Positions 13,282 through 25,559 of a stretch of 64,000 nucleotides of DNA are shown here, in pieces. The stretch lies in NCBI GenBank assembly GCA_027186245.1, contig CP114499.1:5709001-5773000 (forward strand). The letters are read 5' to 3'. Every line of letters starts with the position of its first letter. Position 1 is the stretch's first letter. The notes beneath the pieces are model-generated. The model saw only the letters and a list, made by a program, of their open reading frames with translations, had not been told where the DNA came from and did no database searches. The DNA is from Coriaria nepalensis (Eukaryota; Streptophyta; Magnoliopsida; Cucurbitales; Coriariaceae). Made by a program: the position numbers and the translations under genes.

Positions 13282-14779
13282 CATTCGTTTACTGTTCAAC
13301 TTTATAAGAAGAATCACATGCATGTCTTATTTATTCCATAATGTAGTTTTATCAGAAGAAGAAGAAGAAGAAAGAAGGGCAGAAATGGATACACATTTAT
13401 TAACATAAATAAACAAAGAAATATTGAGTGATGTTCTTCCAGGCAGAGTGGAAGAAGGAAGACAAAAGAGTATTATACTGTTTAAAATCTGACACCGGCA
13501 GAGCCTCTGCAACAATACTGTTCACTGCCCAGCTGGCCTCTTGTTCATATTATTACAATAAAATATCAAACTATATATTAATTAAAATATTTGAAATAAT
13601 TTCTCAACTGAAAAGATATCAAGAATATCCTCTGGCCTGTTTCATTCAAGACTTTTTTTTCTCTTCTGTACGCTGTAGCCTGTCCGTAGAGGAATAATGA
13701 TCCATTCTGCCTCCTCCCACGCGCCGAAATAAATGTCTTCCTTCCCTCTCTCTCTCTCTCTCTCTCTCTCAACGTCCAATCAGATGCTCTGACTAATTCG
13801 CCCGTAAGTGTGTTTCAGAAATTCTTCGGCTCGTCGGCGTCGGTGACGTTAACCGCCTCTGACTTTGTGAAATTGGAATGGATTGGATGCGTCTAGTCGG
13901 AGCTTTTGAGTTTTGATCTGATGTGATGCAGTCTAAGGGAGGCTTCGGCTTACCACCGTACCTTACTGTATAGCCTCTGATCGTAGTGTGGCTCTTAGAC
14001 CTCATCAAAACTTTGACTTAATTAACTCAGTAGAATGAGTCTACTGTTTATAAAGCCTAGGACAATGAAACTTTCGTTGCAGCATGAGCATGGTTTAGAA
14101 AAATATCTTTATTATTATTATTTATAATTGATTAAATATATATATAATTTATGATCTCTCTCAGAGAAAATTTCCCTGCAACCAATAATTATTATATTTA
14201 TATGATCGATAATATAATATAAAAATAATATTTATAATCACGTCTGATGACAATTGCACTGGCGAACATCTTACTTACATAGATTGTATATATTGTTTCG
14301 GAGATCTTGGCTTGTTTTATTAAACAAACATTATATATATCCTTGATATTAGATAATTTGATCTTTGACCAGAAATAATATGCCCATCTAATTAAGAAAA
14401 TAAAAGAGTATTGGGATTGCGTCTGATACATTTTTTAGGTTTTTTAGTAAGTTGTCATGCATACAAAATAATTAGTATTTCAAATAGTGAATAGTAGATA
14501 TGAGTATAAAAACCTTATTCGATTCATTTCGATCCGATTAATTTTATGAGATATTTATTATGTCGGGTAAGATTATATTTAATATTTTTTAAAAATAAAA
14601 ATAAGGTGAAATAAGTTTTCGTCTTCGTGAGTTACAATTATTTGCCGTTCTTCGAGCTTTGCGTGGGCTATACTTTTTATTTTATGATCTTTTAAATTCT
14701 ACGGGTCAAATGCTAATTACTAGTTTAATCTACGAGTCGACGGATCTACCAGTCTCAAGTTTTAAGCCTCTAACCATAA

Positions 14780-15115
14780 ACTTTTAATATTTTATGAATT
14801 TACTGGTCTTAAACTTCTAATCGTAAACTTGAAACATCTAATCTTATACCTTAAACTTCGAACCATGTACTTTAAATCTTAAATCTTTAACTCTAAACAT
14901 CTAATCCTATACCTTAAATCTTAAACCTAACTCCATAAACCCATAACCATAAACTCTAACACCATAAATATCAAACCTTAAAGCTTAAACCCTATCACCC
15001 TAAACTCTAAACTTAAATCTAGAGTCTAAACCATAACCCTAAACACTAATACTACAAACCTGAAACCCTAAACTCTAAGCCTTTGACCTTAAACCTTAGG
15101 CTCTAAAGATTGAGT
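14780..15115 (-). repeat. Degenerate telomere-like array (CCCTAAA orientation)
   Basis: About 335 bp of diverged modules such as CTAAACTCTAA, ACCTTAAA, ACCCTAAAC and CCATAAACTC, densest at 14,990-15,090. The unit is the reverse-complement type of the array at 7030-7375. Both look like old telomere-related minisatellites; nothing suggests function. Confidence 0.6.
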
Positions 15116-15429
15116 TCTCAATCCCGGTTCCTTATCTAAAGACCAAGTTCTCGGTTTAGAAAGTCTGAAACCACGATTTCTGTCATTAAAAAAAAACCAA
15201 GATTTTGTTCTAACTTGGTCATATCAAAATCTTGATTCAAGTATAGAACAATATTATGTCATTTTCTTAAAAAGAAAAAATTGACCTTAAAAAACCTGAA
15301 AACATAACATAACAGCTCTTATACATCCTAAATAAAAAAAAAATCCAAAATAAACATTCAAAAAATGTTAGATAAACATAAATGTCTTTACGAAATAATA
15401 AATATAACATTATAAATTGTTTTCAATAG

Positions 15430-15930
15430 GCGGTGTGGAATCGAGTTTCGATAAGTCTTCATATTGTGTTTAAGACATCTGCAATTGCCACATTTTTTCT
15501 TATCCGTGTTTGTTCACCGGTTGAAGGCATACATTTATTTATGGGTCTTTCATACTGTTTACGCACAATGGGTTGTAGAACCACCATTGACCGAATTTCT
15601 GAATGACGAGTGGCGGCAAATATTGAGCACCCGTATTACCGGAAGCAGATAGAGTATTGGATATCAGTACTACTTCATCAAAGAAATTACCCTTTTACGA
15701 ACAAAAATTATGATCTATTTCATTATTATGACAATTATCACATTATTCTTATGTTCTTCCAAACCCATCATCTTCATCCTCTATCTCATCCTCATTCTCT
15801 TCGTCATCTTCTATCTCAACTTCAGAATCAACATGTCCATCCACATTCAGATTTATACCCTCATTTAGATATGAGTCATTACAAAACGTTGCTCTTGAGC
15901 ATACATACCACTTTTCTCTTTTAACAACTC
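15430..15930 (-). pseudogene. Possible mudrA-type transposase remnant
   Basis: On the minus strand, 15,770-15,880 reads as a strongly acidic open stretch (EIEDDEENEDEIEDEDDG). Further downstream, near 15,455-15,500, lies a zinc-knuckle-like CGNCRCLKH segment in which the expected last cysteine is a tyrosine. Acidic N-terminal regions and C-terminal CxxCxxxxHxxxxC knuckles both occur in MuDR-type transposases. Stops separate the two parts and the catalytic domain is absent, so this is only a weak suggestion of an internally deleted element. Confidence 0.2.
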
Positions 15931-16158
15931 GTTAAAAGTGTGGATATAAGAACAATTTTAGTTATTATTTTAAATTTTGTATATTATTAAATATTAAATT
16001 AAAAATAAATAAATACATTAAGATAGATCTATTAATAAAAAAAATTATAAATTTCAAAAAATTATTAAAAAATAGTTAGCTAAAATTCTTATATGCATAT
16101 ATATATTTATAATGAGCGGTGGTATGGAAACAAACAAAATATAATCAAATGGGGACTG

Positions 16159-16194
<36 letters not shown>
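16159..16194 (+). repeat. Poly(A) tract of 36
   Basis: A perfect run of 36 A. It could be a retroposed tail, but no recognisable retroelement precedes it and no target-site duplication is obvious. Confidence 0.95.
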
Positions 16195-16196
<2 letters not shown>

Positions 16197-18182
16197 AGGG
16201 GGGTAAGAATCAGAAATGTAATCGAGGGGGGAAGCAGATAATGCAGCAGAAAGCATATAGCCCCCTCCTTTATTAATTTGTCAGTCAATCTGAGAAAGAA
16301 CAGTCGGGTACTATAATTTCTATTATTTCTTACAATATTAATTATTTTTAACTTTGTTGTGGATAGAGGAGGGAGGAATAGAATATAGTATAAGAAGGAA
16401 ATGTTAAGGGAATGGCAGTCTCTGCAGGAGAGAAAAGAGAATGATTGAAATTCCTGCTCCCCTGCTCTCTACTTTCGATAAATCCAATTAATAAACTTTC
16501 AATTTTTGTAATTAATGAAATGGTTTAACCGGTTAATTTCAATTATAATAATAAGAATGTTGGATTAGAGATCCTGGAATGAATTGGGTCAGTCTATTCA
16601 TTCAAATATTTTCCTCATCTATTTATTTGATATTGACTGAGAAATCAAACACTAATATAAACATACATACAAATTTTGAAAGTTACAAAAATGGATTGAA
16701 TGTCGGACGGACGTTTTAAACAAATCATATAAGTCCGGAATCTACAGAGTAAAATATAATAACTATTAACACCAAAGATTTCATTAAGTATATAAGACTT
16801 ATAAAGAAGAAACTCAAATTAAAATCATAAAATTGGTAGAGCACATATAGAACGGAAAATAATTTTTAGAGGGATTTATTCAGATCGGAGACCTAGTAGA
16901 TGGCAAGGCAGTGGAAGCTTTTGAAATCTTCTTCAATAAGGTTGGAAGTTGCAATCTAGTCTCTTAAAAAGTTCATTTTTGTGGGATATCCTAAGAATTA
17001 GTCAACCAGAATTCTCCTTTTGCAATAGATCCCTTTCCATTTATAGATAAACCATTAGATTTACTTAAAAACACTTGAAATTGGTTAAAGATCTGTTATG
17101 ATTTGTAAGTCCATCCTTAACTTTGATTGAATAATCCTTAAACTTAATAAAAGTTTCTTACAATTTTACAAAAATGGTTTCCGAAATTGGCCAAAAATAA
17201 CTTAAATAAAGGATAATTTGCCAAATATATTTATTTAAGAACTCTCGGGTAGCCGATTGGTCACTTCCCATTCAGCAGAATTTGGCTAACTAAGTTGGCC
17301 AACCTTGACTGACTATCATCCGCTTGACTGATTTTCATCCGTTTTGGTGATTCGTCAAAAACTCGACCTATTCTAGTGTATTATTTAGTCTCTTTTTTTT
17401 GACCGATTTTATTATTTTCTTGCTAGGCTATTCTCACCGTAGCCAAAATGAAATGCTAATTTTTTTTATATATATTTTATTTTATTTTATTTTTATATTA
17501 TTTAACTGTTAAGATAAAAAAATAAGACATTAAAGCATATGACAGATTGATGAGTCTATTTATTAAGATTCACTGACCCTTTTTTATTTAATAAATAAAA
17601 AATAATATGTTGTAAGAAAAATGTTGCAGCGATCATGTGCTCGTGTTGGATTGCCAGAGGAATATTGGTCAACCTAATAATAATTGGATGGACTTAAAAT
17701 GTAAATATGTTTTTAATGCAAATATGGCCCCGCATGAAAATTTGATCTCGAGAAAGATGCAGGGGAATGGGGATTACGTGGAGACTTGCATGGGCAGTTG
17801 GATCTTCTTCTTAAAGCAAGAATTCTTCAAAGTATACCAAATTTATATAACACATGGAAACCTACGACTTCACTTTCTCAATTTGATCGATTTCTTTGCT
17901 TTCAAATCGCGACCGAATTTTTTGGTTTATTAGAGGAGAAATTATTAGACATAATGTGTTTATAGTATTTTAAGATTAATATTAATTTTATATTATCCAC
18001 TCTGTTACCTTCGATTGATTCGAGGTTGCCTTGAGGCGTAGTTTCAGATATTCTATGTCCGACTTACCTTTTGCATGCATATTTATGGTTTATTAGTTAT
18101 TTCATTCCTCTTTGAATAATTACAAGGGTTTTACACCCCCACCAGCTTGACTTTTTCATTCTCAAGGCATGGAATTAGGTAC

Positions 18183-18213
<31 letters not shown>

Positions 18214-19735
18214 GGAGTAACGATGGATTGGTCAAAGTAGGTAGGCTCTGCCCATTTGGTCAAACTCCTCAAAACAGAAAGGTAAGAAAAAAGAAGAGGA
18301 ATCTACACTTCATTTGAAGAAAAAAGCCTACTACTTTTTATTTTTTACCATGGAATGAACAGTAATTCCACAAACTCCGGACTAATTTTTCATATACTAA
18401 GCAAAGGAAAGGAGAGGAGTGCATAAAGTCAAAGTGGTGGGATACAAATTGTCAAACATAAAATCTCTTTTGTAAAGTTTAACACGACAACCCCACACCA
18501 AATCAAACAAAAAAATAATTTGCGACTTTTGCGAATGTGTATATATTATTACTTCTTTTGAAAATCAATTAATAGTGACATATCATACTAGAAGATGATT
18601 GGACTTTTCTTTTCTTTTTTTCCAACATAATTCCTTTTTTTTTTTTTTTTTTTTGGCACATGATACAAATCCAAATCTTACACCAAGATAGCTGATTTGT
18701 GGATATAAGAGACATAGGATGATACCTTTTTGGTTCATCGTATTTTTAGTCAAAGTAGCAGGTTTAGCATATCAAAGATGATTAATTTTGCTTTCAGGTT
18801 TTGGGAAAATCAACTTGTGGAGAAGCTCGGTTAAGGACAAAACATAAGCTGATGATGTAAAGCTGCCATCTTGATTATATGTCTTGTTACGGGATTTTAA
18901 CACAAACTTTACAAAATGGTGGAAAATCATAAGAAAAGTAATATGATTTTTGACATGATGATGATCATTCATATAAACAGGAAATGGGAAGATTGAAAAG
19001 GGGAAAAGGGGAAGTTAAGAGGATCCCTTACAATTTTGGGTCAAGTACAATTTATTCCCAAAGTAAAACAGAGATGGGCTGCTGGCCCATAAAAGGTTCA
19101 AACAGATGATGAAAAAGTGTTAAGATGGTCTTTACATTACTGTATTTTGAGAGCAATGCAAACAGCCTGAAAAAGAAATTAAGAAACAAACATCTCTGCA
19201 TTTCAAGGTTTCCTGTAAAAAAATTTGAACTACCATTTAGTAAGAGCAAACAAGAATATTAAATCCCAAAGGGGAAAATAAAACTGATTACGAGAAAGCC
19301 GACTACTCAAAATTTATAGATTTCAGTATTTCTATTTCCTATATGGGATGCATGCACCCGATTGAGGAGATACTTTCTCCTCACATAACATATAAGCAAC
19401 AATGGTAGTTCACTCCCAGAAGGAACATCAATAGTGTGTACACAGATACTACGTAGGCATGTTTTCTCTCTTATGTGTGGGAGAAATGTATTCTGAAGAC
19501 ACTTACTTATTCTCAAACTATTTTACCAAGTTTCTGCCGTGCCTATTCGCGGTGAGACAAAGATAACTGTAGTCCTAGCATAGAACCGAAACCCGAGTTA
19601 CCATTGCAGAAATAAAAAAAATCCTCTATTTATCAAAATTATAGGTAAGTATTTACTTGGGCAGTCGGCTTTTCTTTTCCATTTCAACTGTTTTTCAGGT
19701 CAGATATACAAGGCTGTCACTTCCGGTTTTTGGGT

Positions 19736-19744
19736 AAAAGCAAC
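19736..19744. repeat. Left target-site duplication of the MULE
   Basis: AAAAGCAAC directly abuts the left element end and matches AGAAGCAAC at the right end in 8 of 9 positions. Nine-base duplications are characteristic of Mutator-superfamily insertions. Confidence 0.8.
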
Positions 19745-21630
19745 GGGAGTGGATAGGGTGCCTGCGAAGAGGGTGCCTGCATTTTCATCTTGATCGTTCA
19801 TATAGATCAAACGGTCAAAAAAGGTCATAATACGTAAAGATGTATTATGTATACGAATTAGTATATGGCTTGTAAATGAGCCGTATGCTCTCAGAAATAT
19901 CTTTGTAGGTCATAATACATTATATTTCTCTCCCTCATTTCTCTCTCTTGTAGAATTCTAACCGCGAAGCTCTCCCTCTCCATCTCAAATCGTGAGCTCT
20001 CCCTTTTCCCTCTCCATCACCATCCCTGCTCTGCTGCTCCCTACTTGTGAAGCGATTCATCTCCATCTCTGTTCGCGACCTTTGTGCACTAGCATCGACG
20101 CGCACTTAACTCTTCACATGCAAATTTTAGAACCGCGAAATAGGTTTCGTTTATTTCCTATAGATCTCGATCTCTCTCCAAATTAATGTGCAACACTTTC
20201 CTTCTTCTTTTCTTTTTGCAATAATATCTGTCAAGTGTCGATACATGATTTTCGAGGGTTTCTTTGTATGTGAGAAGGAAAGAAGGAGAAAACCAAAAAT
20301 GGGTAAGAGACTAAAGAAGTCTAATCATGCGAAGGTTTTCCTCTTTACTCATGTTTTTTTTTACTATTTTTTTTTTTGCTTTCTTCTTTGTGTGCTCTTC
20401 AATTTGGGATTTTGTTTCTCTAATTGTTTTATGTTCTTTGTTGAGGTTTACAGTTTGTATTTTTTTCACCACTTTTATGTGCTATACAACTTGATTTTTG
20501 TTTGTATTCATGATAGGCAAATAATTTTTTTTTTTAAAATAATTTTCATAGCAGTATTGGAATAACTACATCATTATAGATAGACAGTTCATTTTACATG
20601 AAAGTTAGGAATCAAAAGAGAAGTACTTAATTGAAATATAATAATTTGTGAATATAGTTTCTTTAAGTAGTACAAGCAATTAAATTTGACTTCATTTTAA
20701 TTCTTTTTAAATTCCTTTGCAATATTAGCCCGAAATAGATCTCTCGCCCTCTCTCTAAATTATTCTATGTTTCTTCATGGTTTGTGTTGCAGGATTTGAT
20801 TTAGGGATTTTCAGCCTAGACTTCCCCTCAGAATTCAATTCGTGTTTAATTTGAAAGGAGGTATTTAGAGATTTTCGCTTTAGGGATTTTGACTCATGGT
20901 TTAATTCAAATTAGGGATAGCTGAATTTGTGGTTAGGATTTAATTGATTTATGGCTAGATGGATGTCAATTTGTCTCATTAAAACAATGTTGATTTAACA
21001 ATGTTGGAACACAATATTTTGATTCAGAAATTTATACTTGATTTCATTGTATGTTGAACTTTTTTTATTTAACTATTGGAACACAACATGCTGTTTTTTT
21101 TTTTGTTTTTGCAGATTATATGAAGATTTTTATGTTTTATCAGATTTTGTGTTTTTATATTTTTTTTCATTGGGCTATTGATTTAGAATGGTTAGAATGA
21201 AATGATTATTATTGATAAATGTCAAGTTCGAATGCTTAGAATATCGAGTTAAATATTGCTTATTATTGAAGGGTTCAATTATAATGATTATTGAAAAATG
21301 TCATTATTGAATGGTTATTAGTGAAAAATTTCATTTGCCAGAAAGTTTGAATGGTTAGAATGTTATTATTGAATAGTTGTTGAAAAATGGTTGTTCATGT
21401 TTAGTATCATTGAAAAAGTCAAGTTAGAATAGTTATTATTAAATTTTTTTTATTAATTATTATGTATAATTATTTAGTAAAATTAGAATATTTATTAATG
21501 ATTTTGTCAAGTTAGAATAATTATTCAGTAAAGTTAGAATGATTGTTTTTACAAGCGTGGGTTGGAACATGGATCATGTTGTTGATGTTAGGATTAAAAT
21601 GTGCGTTATACATGCGGTCTTACAGCTTGG
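19745..21630 (+). repeat. Left terminal inverted repeat of the MULE
   Basis: Reads inward as the reverse complement of the right arm. Landmarks shared in order are the CGTTCAT..GATCAAACGGTCAAAAAA segment, a paired GTATACGAATTAGTATA segment, the GCGATTCATCTCCATCTCTGTTC segment, an ATG at 20299 opening MGKRLKKSNHAK, the AATTATTGAATGGTTA-rich zone at 21.2-21.4 kb, and ACAAGCGTG..GGATCATG near 21.55 kb. Similarity fades around 21.63 kb, so the inner limit is approximate. Confidence 0.85.
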
Positions 21631-21767
21631 ATTCTTAGAATGCACTTGACAAGAAATGGAAATTATGCTCGTTTGTTCCATAGATGTGCAGAGGTATTCG
21701 GGGTTTGTTTGTTCCTTTTTGTTGTTGTTATATTTATTTTTTTGATATTATATAACTAACCCCGATA

Positions 21768-21992
21768 TTGTATAATATTTGCCCTTTTTTTGCATGGGTG
21801 AGACTAGAAAATGAGTTGGAGGGTGCCGATGAAGGTACCTCATCATCTATTGTGGTCCCAAGGACTGTTATTGAAAACCATCCTTTAGCAGATAGTATTC
21901 GAGATATGAAGAGGGAGTTAGAGGAAACAAACAGAGAGTTAGGGAAAACAAATAGGGAATTATGGGAAATTAAGAGGTCATTAAGGATATAA
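21768..21992 (+). CDS. Short coiled-coil-like ORF inside the MULE, function unknown
   Basis: A frame of up to 74 residues whose second half (ADSIRDMKRELEETN, then two RELGKTN/RELWEIK-like heptads) has the Leu/Ile spacing and Glu/Lys/Arg bias of a coiled coil. It ends in a TAA at 21990-21992. The start is uncertain: the first 12 residues are aromatic-rich and may be intron, with the real exon beginning near 21,810. It sits just inside the left TIR and upstream of the transposase remnant. It could be the last exon of a second element gene whose first exon lies in the TIR. I do not recognise a family. Confidence 0.35.
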   Translation: MYNICPFFAWVRLENELEGADEGTSSSIVVPRTVIENHPLADSIRDMKRELEETNRELGKTNRELWEIKRSLRI

Positions 21993-22699
21993 CGTAAGAT
22001 GATGGTTGCATTAATTATGTTAGGTATTGTAATTGCATTTAAATTTTGATGTATTTATATTAAAAATTTATGGAATTTAGTATGTTTTAGAACTTGTTTA
22101 AATTTGGTATGCGATACTATTTTAGTTTGTGGTAATTTGAATTATGGTTGTAGTAATTTATGTAGTAATATATAATTTATATTTTCTTTAATTTATCTTA
22201 TGACTTCTTAATTCTTTCAAGATATTCATAACTACCTAGTTACAAATGGAATCTCATAGAGATGAACAATAATATGAGTACGCATCTTTCGCCGATTCTA
22301 CATAATGTTATGAAAATCATCATATTCACATGTGACTTATTTTTCTTTTGGAAAATCAGTTTCATTCACCGAAAGCAATAATGTGTATCATCTTTCACCA
22401 AAAACAGTGATGTTAGTACACAACTTTTGATGATAAGATATAAGGTTCTCAAAATCATTCTATTCACATGTGACTTTTTTTTTCATATTTAATGACCAAG
22501 CAGATGGTCATTCTCATTCACCATTGAAATCAATTTATAAACTTCGCTCCATATATCTAATTGTTCAGATTTCTTATTGTCACTACAAATGACATTAAGG
22601 CATAAAGTTGGTTCTCAATCCTAGACTGAGCCAATACCAGAAGGTCTGACCGTGAAAGCAGATGATGGCACATAGGTTAAATTGGGATTAGCATTAGAG

Positions 22700-25004
22700 T
22701 CTGTGACGAACGTTTACATCGGGGTACCTCCATCGTAACAAGCAAGAAGTTTGTTTGTAATAAGGAAGGGAAACGGATGTCCAGAGGACCATAAACCAAA
22801 ATGATGAAGGAAGTACCTGAAACAAGATGTGGATGTACTGCTTATTTCAATATTCAGTGACATGGCGATGTGATGTACTATACTTATGGATGGAATGAAA
22901 AACACAACCACGAGTTGATAACACCATCAGAAAAGCACTTGCTTCGTTCCCAAAGGAAAATAATGACAGATCAGTGCATTGAGATTGATGTATCTGATAG
23001 AGCTAGAATTTGACCAAAGCAGGCGCACGATCTGATGGTGACTTTGTTTGGTGGATGAGATAACTTGGGTTACCTTCATCAAGACCTAAAAAATTATATA
23101 ACTGGTCGACGGAGTCAAATGATGGAACACAAGGTAGCCACTGCCCTCTATAACTGGTTAGGAATTCAGCAGAGGAAGAACTCACAATTTTTTGTGATGG
23201 TTTAGACAGACGAGGATGAGTTGATAACCAATATCTTTTGGGCAGACCATTCCATGCGTTGCGATTATGCAATCTTTGGGGACTTTGTATCTTTCGATAC
23301 AACCTACCAGACGAACGATCGACACCGACCGTTAGGGGTATTCGTGGGTTTGAATCACCACAAAGAGAGAATATGTTTTTGGGCCTTCCTGTTGTTTGAT
23401 GAGACAGCAGAAATATTCCAATGGTTATTCCATACATTTGTGGATTGTATGGGAGGCAAGGCACCGATATCACTATTCACAGATCAAGATGCAGATATGT
23501 CCGCGCAATCCCCACCGTCTTGTCGAACACACATCACTTCCTTTGTGTGTGACATATCTCTCAAAATGTCATGAAAAATATTGGTGTACTAATGCAGAAC
23601 AAAAGTTTCAAGAATGCTTGGAGTAAACTACTTTTCAGCAAGGAGGTGGAAGATTTTGAGACTGAATGGTCTCAGATGCTAAATGACTACAATCTGCATG
23701 ATAACTCATGGCTTCAAAGACTATACGAGAGGTGTTATAAGTGGGCACATACATATGTGAGAAATGCTTTCTGTGCTGGTAGAAGAACCACGCAAGTAAG
23801 TGAAAGCTTTAACTCGCACCTTCGTGGATATTTGAAGATGAACATGAACATAGACCGATTCCTACAAAAATTTCAAGCATCTATTGATGACCTTCGGTAT
23901 TAGGAGCTAGTATCAGACTTTAACATGAAGAACAATTTGGCAACTGAGAAAGCAAATGACCCCTTCTCCAAACACGCTTGCAATGTTTATACACAAAAAA
24001 TGTACGCATATTTCACATCCAAAGTATTCACATTGAACTGGTTACACCATGATGGTTTCTGTACGGCTTCAGATTGTGAACAAGTGCTGTTGCACTATCA
24101 TAGTAATGACCCGCATCACAATTGTTCATCGACGAAGAAATATTGTGTCACGACAAATCAAAATGGTTTTCATCAGTGCACATGCAGAGTCTTCGAATAT
24201 GTAGGCATTCCTTGTATCCATATTATTTGGAAACTTAGACAACATAATCATTACCACATACCAGAAGCATATATACTAAGCAGATGGACGAGGAAAGCAA
24301 GAGAAAGGTATACAGAGTCTTCAACTCATCATCACAGGAAGATCCACATATTGAGGCAGCTGCAACTCGAAGGAGACATATCAATATGTTCACATCGACA
24401 TTAGAAAGACTCGCGGTTGATCTCTAAACATTTCCTATCGTCATAGACGTCCACGAATACTTGTCAGATCGATTAACTTGAGTTAACCTTACATTTAATG
24501 CAGAGCAAGGTACGTTACCATATGAGACATTGAATGATCATCCTCCGCCTCCGGAAATAGTTACAAAAGGATTTAAATAGAGAGAGACAAAAAAAAAAAT
24601 TCCAACAAACGGATGAAGAGCATACTTGAACGTACAAGACCGTCACGTGATGGGCGAAAGGCTGGCCATGGGTCGTTGTCCCAACAGGGCAAATGCTCGT
24701 ATTCCCAACCAGTCGCTCGAGAACTGCACTTACAAGACGACCAACATGTACCTTCAATGATATATATATATATATCATTAATTATTTAACATCTTCATTA
24801 ATTATCATTTTATAACTTTGTTAACTTTGATGTTCTTTATTTGTAGTTTTATACTCCGTCACAGTGGCCAACGAATGAATATCCCCACCCACAGATTGGA
24901 CATTATGAGAGTATGAATGTCTATCATACATAATACTCTAAATTGAGACAACATGAGGATTCTCAATTTAGACAACATGAAAATCAAGGCGAAGAATAAA
25001 ACAT
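22700..25004 (+). pseudogene. FAR1/FHY3-type MULE transposase, degenerate
   Basis: Conceptual reading on + recovers the family's domain order in shifting frames. First is a FAR1 DNA-binding remnant (RCGC then WNEKHNHEL near 22,830-22,920, followed by RSQRKIMTD). Next is the MULE catalytic core from 23,221 (IFWADHSMRCDY, FGDFVSFDTTY, SLFTDQDADM), then VRAIPTVLSNTHHFLCV near 23,500 where the invariant Trp codon is TGA. An interval ending IDDLRY is followed by an in-frame TAG near 23,901, and then comes a SWIM zinc finger (CTCRVF...GIPCIHII, about 24,180-24,230) followed by YILSRWTRKAR. A basic tail (24.6-24.75 kb) and a likely last exon (24,847-25,001, with one internal stop) complete it. There are at least two nonsense codons and several frameshifts, so it is inactive. 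Confidence 0.85.
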
Positions 25005-25559
25005 CTATTTTATGTTAATGTTTTTTATTTTCGACAATGTGGACTATTTTCTTTTACATGTAGTATGTAAAGTACTTATCTTGTGGATTTATGTTGTTTA
25101 TGTTTGTTTTATATGTTCATTTTATGTTGGTTATAATGTATGTTTTACAAGTTAGTGTTTAAGTTATTGTTTTTCTTTTTAAATTATTGTTATATACCTG
25201 ATTCATTTTGAGATAAATTGGAATTTATTTCCGCTTTTTAAGTTATAAAATGAAATTTGAAACTTTTCTTTTCAAACAACTGCATGTATGACCGCATGTA
25301 CATCTAAGTGTGTAAATAACATATTGACTTGATTTCATGAAGAAACCATGAGAAAACATACCAAAATGAAATGTCAAGGCTCTTTGCATCATCTACTTCA
25401 CACACGCTCCCCTCATAATAATCATTCCAACACAAGCGCCCCATTAATCATACCCATAATAATGTCAAAAATCCAAACAATATAAGATATATGATAAAGA
25501 AGTACAAATATTACTACAATCTCGAACATGACTGTCCCAAATAGCCAAAAACCCGAACT

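Larger units (their letters stand above)
13279..19735. other. Large intergenic region, no intact gene seen
   Basis: More than 6 kb upstream of the MULE without a convincing spliced gene. It contains a short CT tract (13745-13771), a telomere-like degenerate array (14780-15115), a possible transposase remnant (15430-15930), poly(A) runs at 16159-16194 and 18190-18213, and a T tract near 18638-18654. The frames at 17637-17933 (+) and 18772-18972 (-) match no family I know. Confidence 0.5.

Noticed and set aside
13138..13341. Open frames of repeated Ser-Leu (+) and Arg-Glu (-)
   Set aside because: They are translations of the (CT)29 microsatellite, with no other coding signal.
16159..16194. Poly(A)36 as the tail of a retrogene
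   Set aside because: No processed gene or retroelement body precedes it and no target duplication could be found.
17637..17933. 98-codon plus-strand ORF
   Set aside because: It opens at a non-ATG codon, shows no known motif and has no splice partners or flanking features.
20188..20565. 125-residue hydrophobic ORF in the left TIR and its partner at 26367-26768
   Set aside because: Phe/Leu-rich frames arise from T-rich arm sequence and drift between the two copies after the MGKR-KKSNHAK segment; only that short segment is kept as a possible exon.
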